The notes beneath the pieces are model-generated. The model saw only the letters and a list, made by a program, of their open reading frames with translations. It ran no database searches and was not told the origin of the DNA. 6,647 bases of DNA. Source: an uncultured Bacteroidales bacterium (lineage in GTDB: Bacteria > Bacteroidota > Bacteroidia > Bacteroidales > UBA932). Where the stretch lies: assembly GCA_937900465.1 (NCBI GenBank), contig CALCEJ010000056.1:1-6647 (forward strand), in the 5' to 3' direction. Numbering within the stretch: the stretch's first letter is position 1; each line of letters opens with the position of its first letter. Shown one piece after another: positions 6,023-6,647 of the stretch. The position numbers and the translations under genes are program-made.

Positions 6023-6647
6023 CTACTCCGCCATAGCGAAACTCAGACCGTCTGTCTTGTCCCATTCACCGCGGGTGAAATCCGGCATAACGACAGGCAT
6101 CGAGCCGTGGTTGATGGAAACTTCCGTCAGTTCCACGAGAGAGCTCCATTCAGCAGCGTCATAAACGTCCTGATCGAGAGGAAGTCCATGGTGCAGGCAG
6201 TAGATGAGACGGTAGTCCATAATGAAGTCCATTCCGCCGTGACCGCCGACCTTGCGGGCAAGGTCCTCGATTTCCGTTACGAAGGGGAACTTGTAGGCCT
6301 GCATAATTGCATCGCGTTCAGCCTCTGACATATACTCTTCTGCGTCCAGGTTGTCGTATGCGACATCCTTCAGCTCAGCTCCGCCAAGGGCGAGACCCTC
6401 GTTTGGATACTTGTTCGCGAATCCCTTTGTGCCCATTACCTGATACATACGGCTGTAGGGGCGGGGAGTGACGACGCTGTGCTCGACAAGGATAGTCTTT
6501 CCCTTGCGGGTACGGATGATGGTGCAGGTGTTGTCGCCGTTTGCGTAGGTGCCGAAGCCCTCGCCGTAGCGGGATTCTGCGGTAGCCTGGCCGGCGAAGG
6601 CGTCGGTGTCCATCGGGGTATCTTCCACGACCACGTGGATGATGCGG
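6023..6647 (-). CDS. GH109-type Gfo/Idh/MocA glycosidase, C-terminal part
   Basis: The frame is open to the right edge, so about 207 C-terminal residues are visible; the start and the NAD-binding Rossmann domain lie outside. An apparent GTG start at 6632-6634 is within the gene, because the frame continues upstream (RIIH) to the edge. Visible landmarks are RYGEGFGTYANGD, RTRKGKTILVEH, TPRPYSRMYQVMG, GHGGMDFIMDYRL (His codon at 6239-6241) and, near the end, PLDQDVYDAAEWSSL and PDFTRGEW. These fit glycoside hydrolase family 109, whose characterised member is an NAD-dependent alpha-N-acetylgalactosaminidase using a redox-assisted mechanism. Bacteroidetes often carry several such proteins, many with untested substrates, so the exact sugar is uncertain. 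Whether it has a signal peptide cannot be seen. It is convergent with tsaB and probably belongs to a separate unit to the right. Confidence 0.88.
   Translation of the reverse strand, partial: RIIHVVVEDTPMDTDAFAGQATAESRYGEGFGTYANGDNTCTIIRTRKGKTILVEHSVVTPRPYSRMYQVMGTKGFANKYPNEGLALGGAELKDVAYDNLDAEEYMSEAERDAIMQAYKFPFVTEIEDLARKVGGHGGMDFIMDYRLIYCLHHGLPLDQDVYDAAEWSSLVELTEVSINHGSMPVVMPDFTRGEWDKTDGLSFAMAE

Noticed and set aside
1..6647. Mobile element, defence system, CRISPR or other undescribed multi-gene system
   Set aside because: All coding space is taken by recognisable housekeeping or glycosidase genes; no transposase, integrase, repeat-spacer pattern or orphan cluster is visible.

Overview
The window looks like a chromosomal housekeeping segment from a member of the Bacteroidales, possibly a GC-richer gut lineage; family and genus cannot be resolved. 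Four things support this. The order ileS - dksA-like - lspA on one strand is the usual Bacteroidetes arrangement. The IleRS is the long, eukaryote-like type 2 form with a GIHH signature and KMSKR loop. Two Bacteroidetes-type promoters (TTTG, 18-19 nt, TAnnTTTG) can be read between ileS and cvpA. None of the five visible start codons has a strong Shine-Dalgarno sequence; the leaders of ileS and cvpA are A-rich instead.

Layout, left to right: (1) about 213 bp of non-coding DNA beyond the end of lspA, with a 26-bp direct repeat (two copies exactly 100 bp apart) around an imperfect hairpin. (2) A leftward operon of ileS (isoleucyl-tRNA synthetase), an 11-bp gap, a DksA/TraR-family protein with a degenerate zinc finger, then lspA (lipoprotein signal peptidase) joined by a TGATG overlap. 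(3) A short AT-rich divergent region (4727-4798) with two face-to-face promoter candidates and a small palindrome. (4) A rightward pair, cvpA-like membrane protein and tsaB (t6A tRNA modification), joined by a TAATG overlap. (5) A leftward gene running off the right edge, the C-terminal half of a GH109-type Gfo/Idh/MocA glycosidase, whose stop lies 4 bp from the tsaB stop.

Functionally the segment is mostly about translation and the envelope. IleRS charges tRNA-Ile. TsaB helps make t6A37 on ANN-decoding tRNAs, including tRNA-Ile, and t6A37 is a known recognition element for E. coli IleRS, so the two divergent units may be linked. LspA matures lipoproteins, and the GH109 protein probably acts on glycans.

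I see no mobile element, CRISPR array, tRNA, rRNA, phage gene or defence system, and no sign of a new multi-gene system. The points most worth a second look are the swapped HIGH motif of IleRS, the facing promoters, the repeat-bearing cytoplasmic loop of LspA, and the repeat/hairpin region at the left edge.
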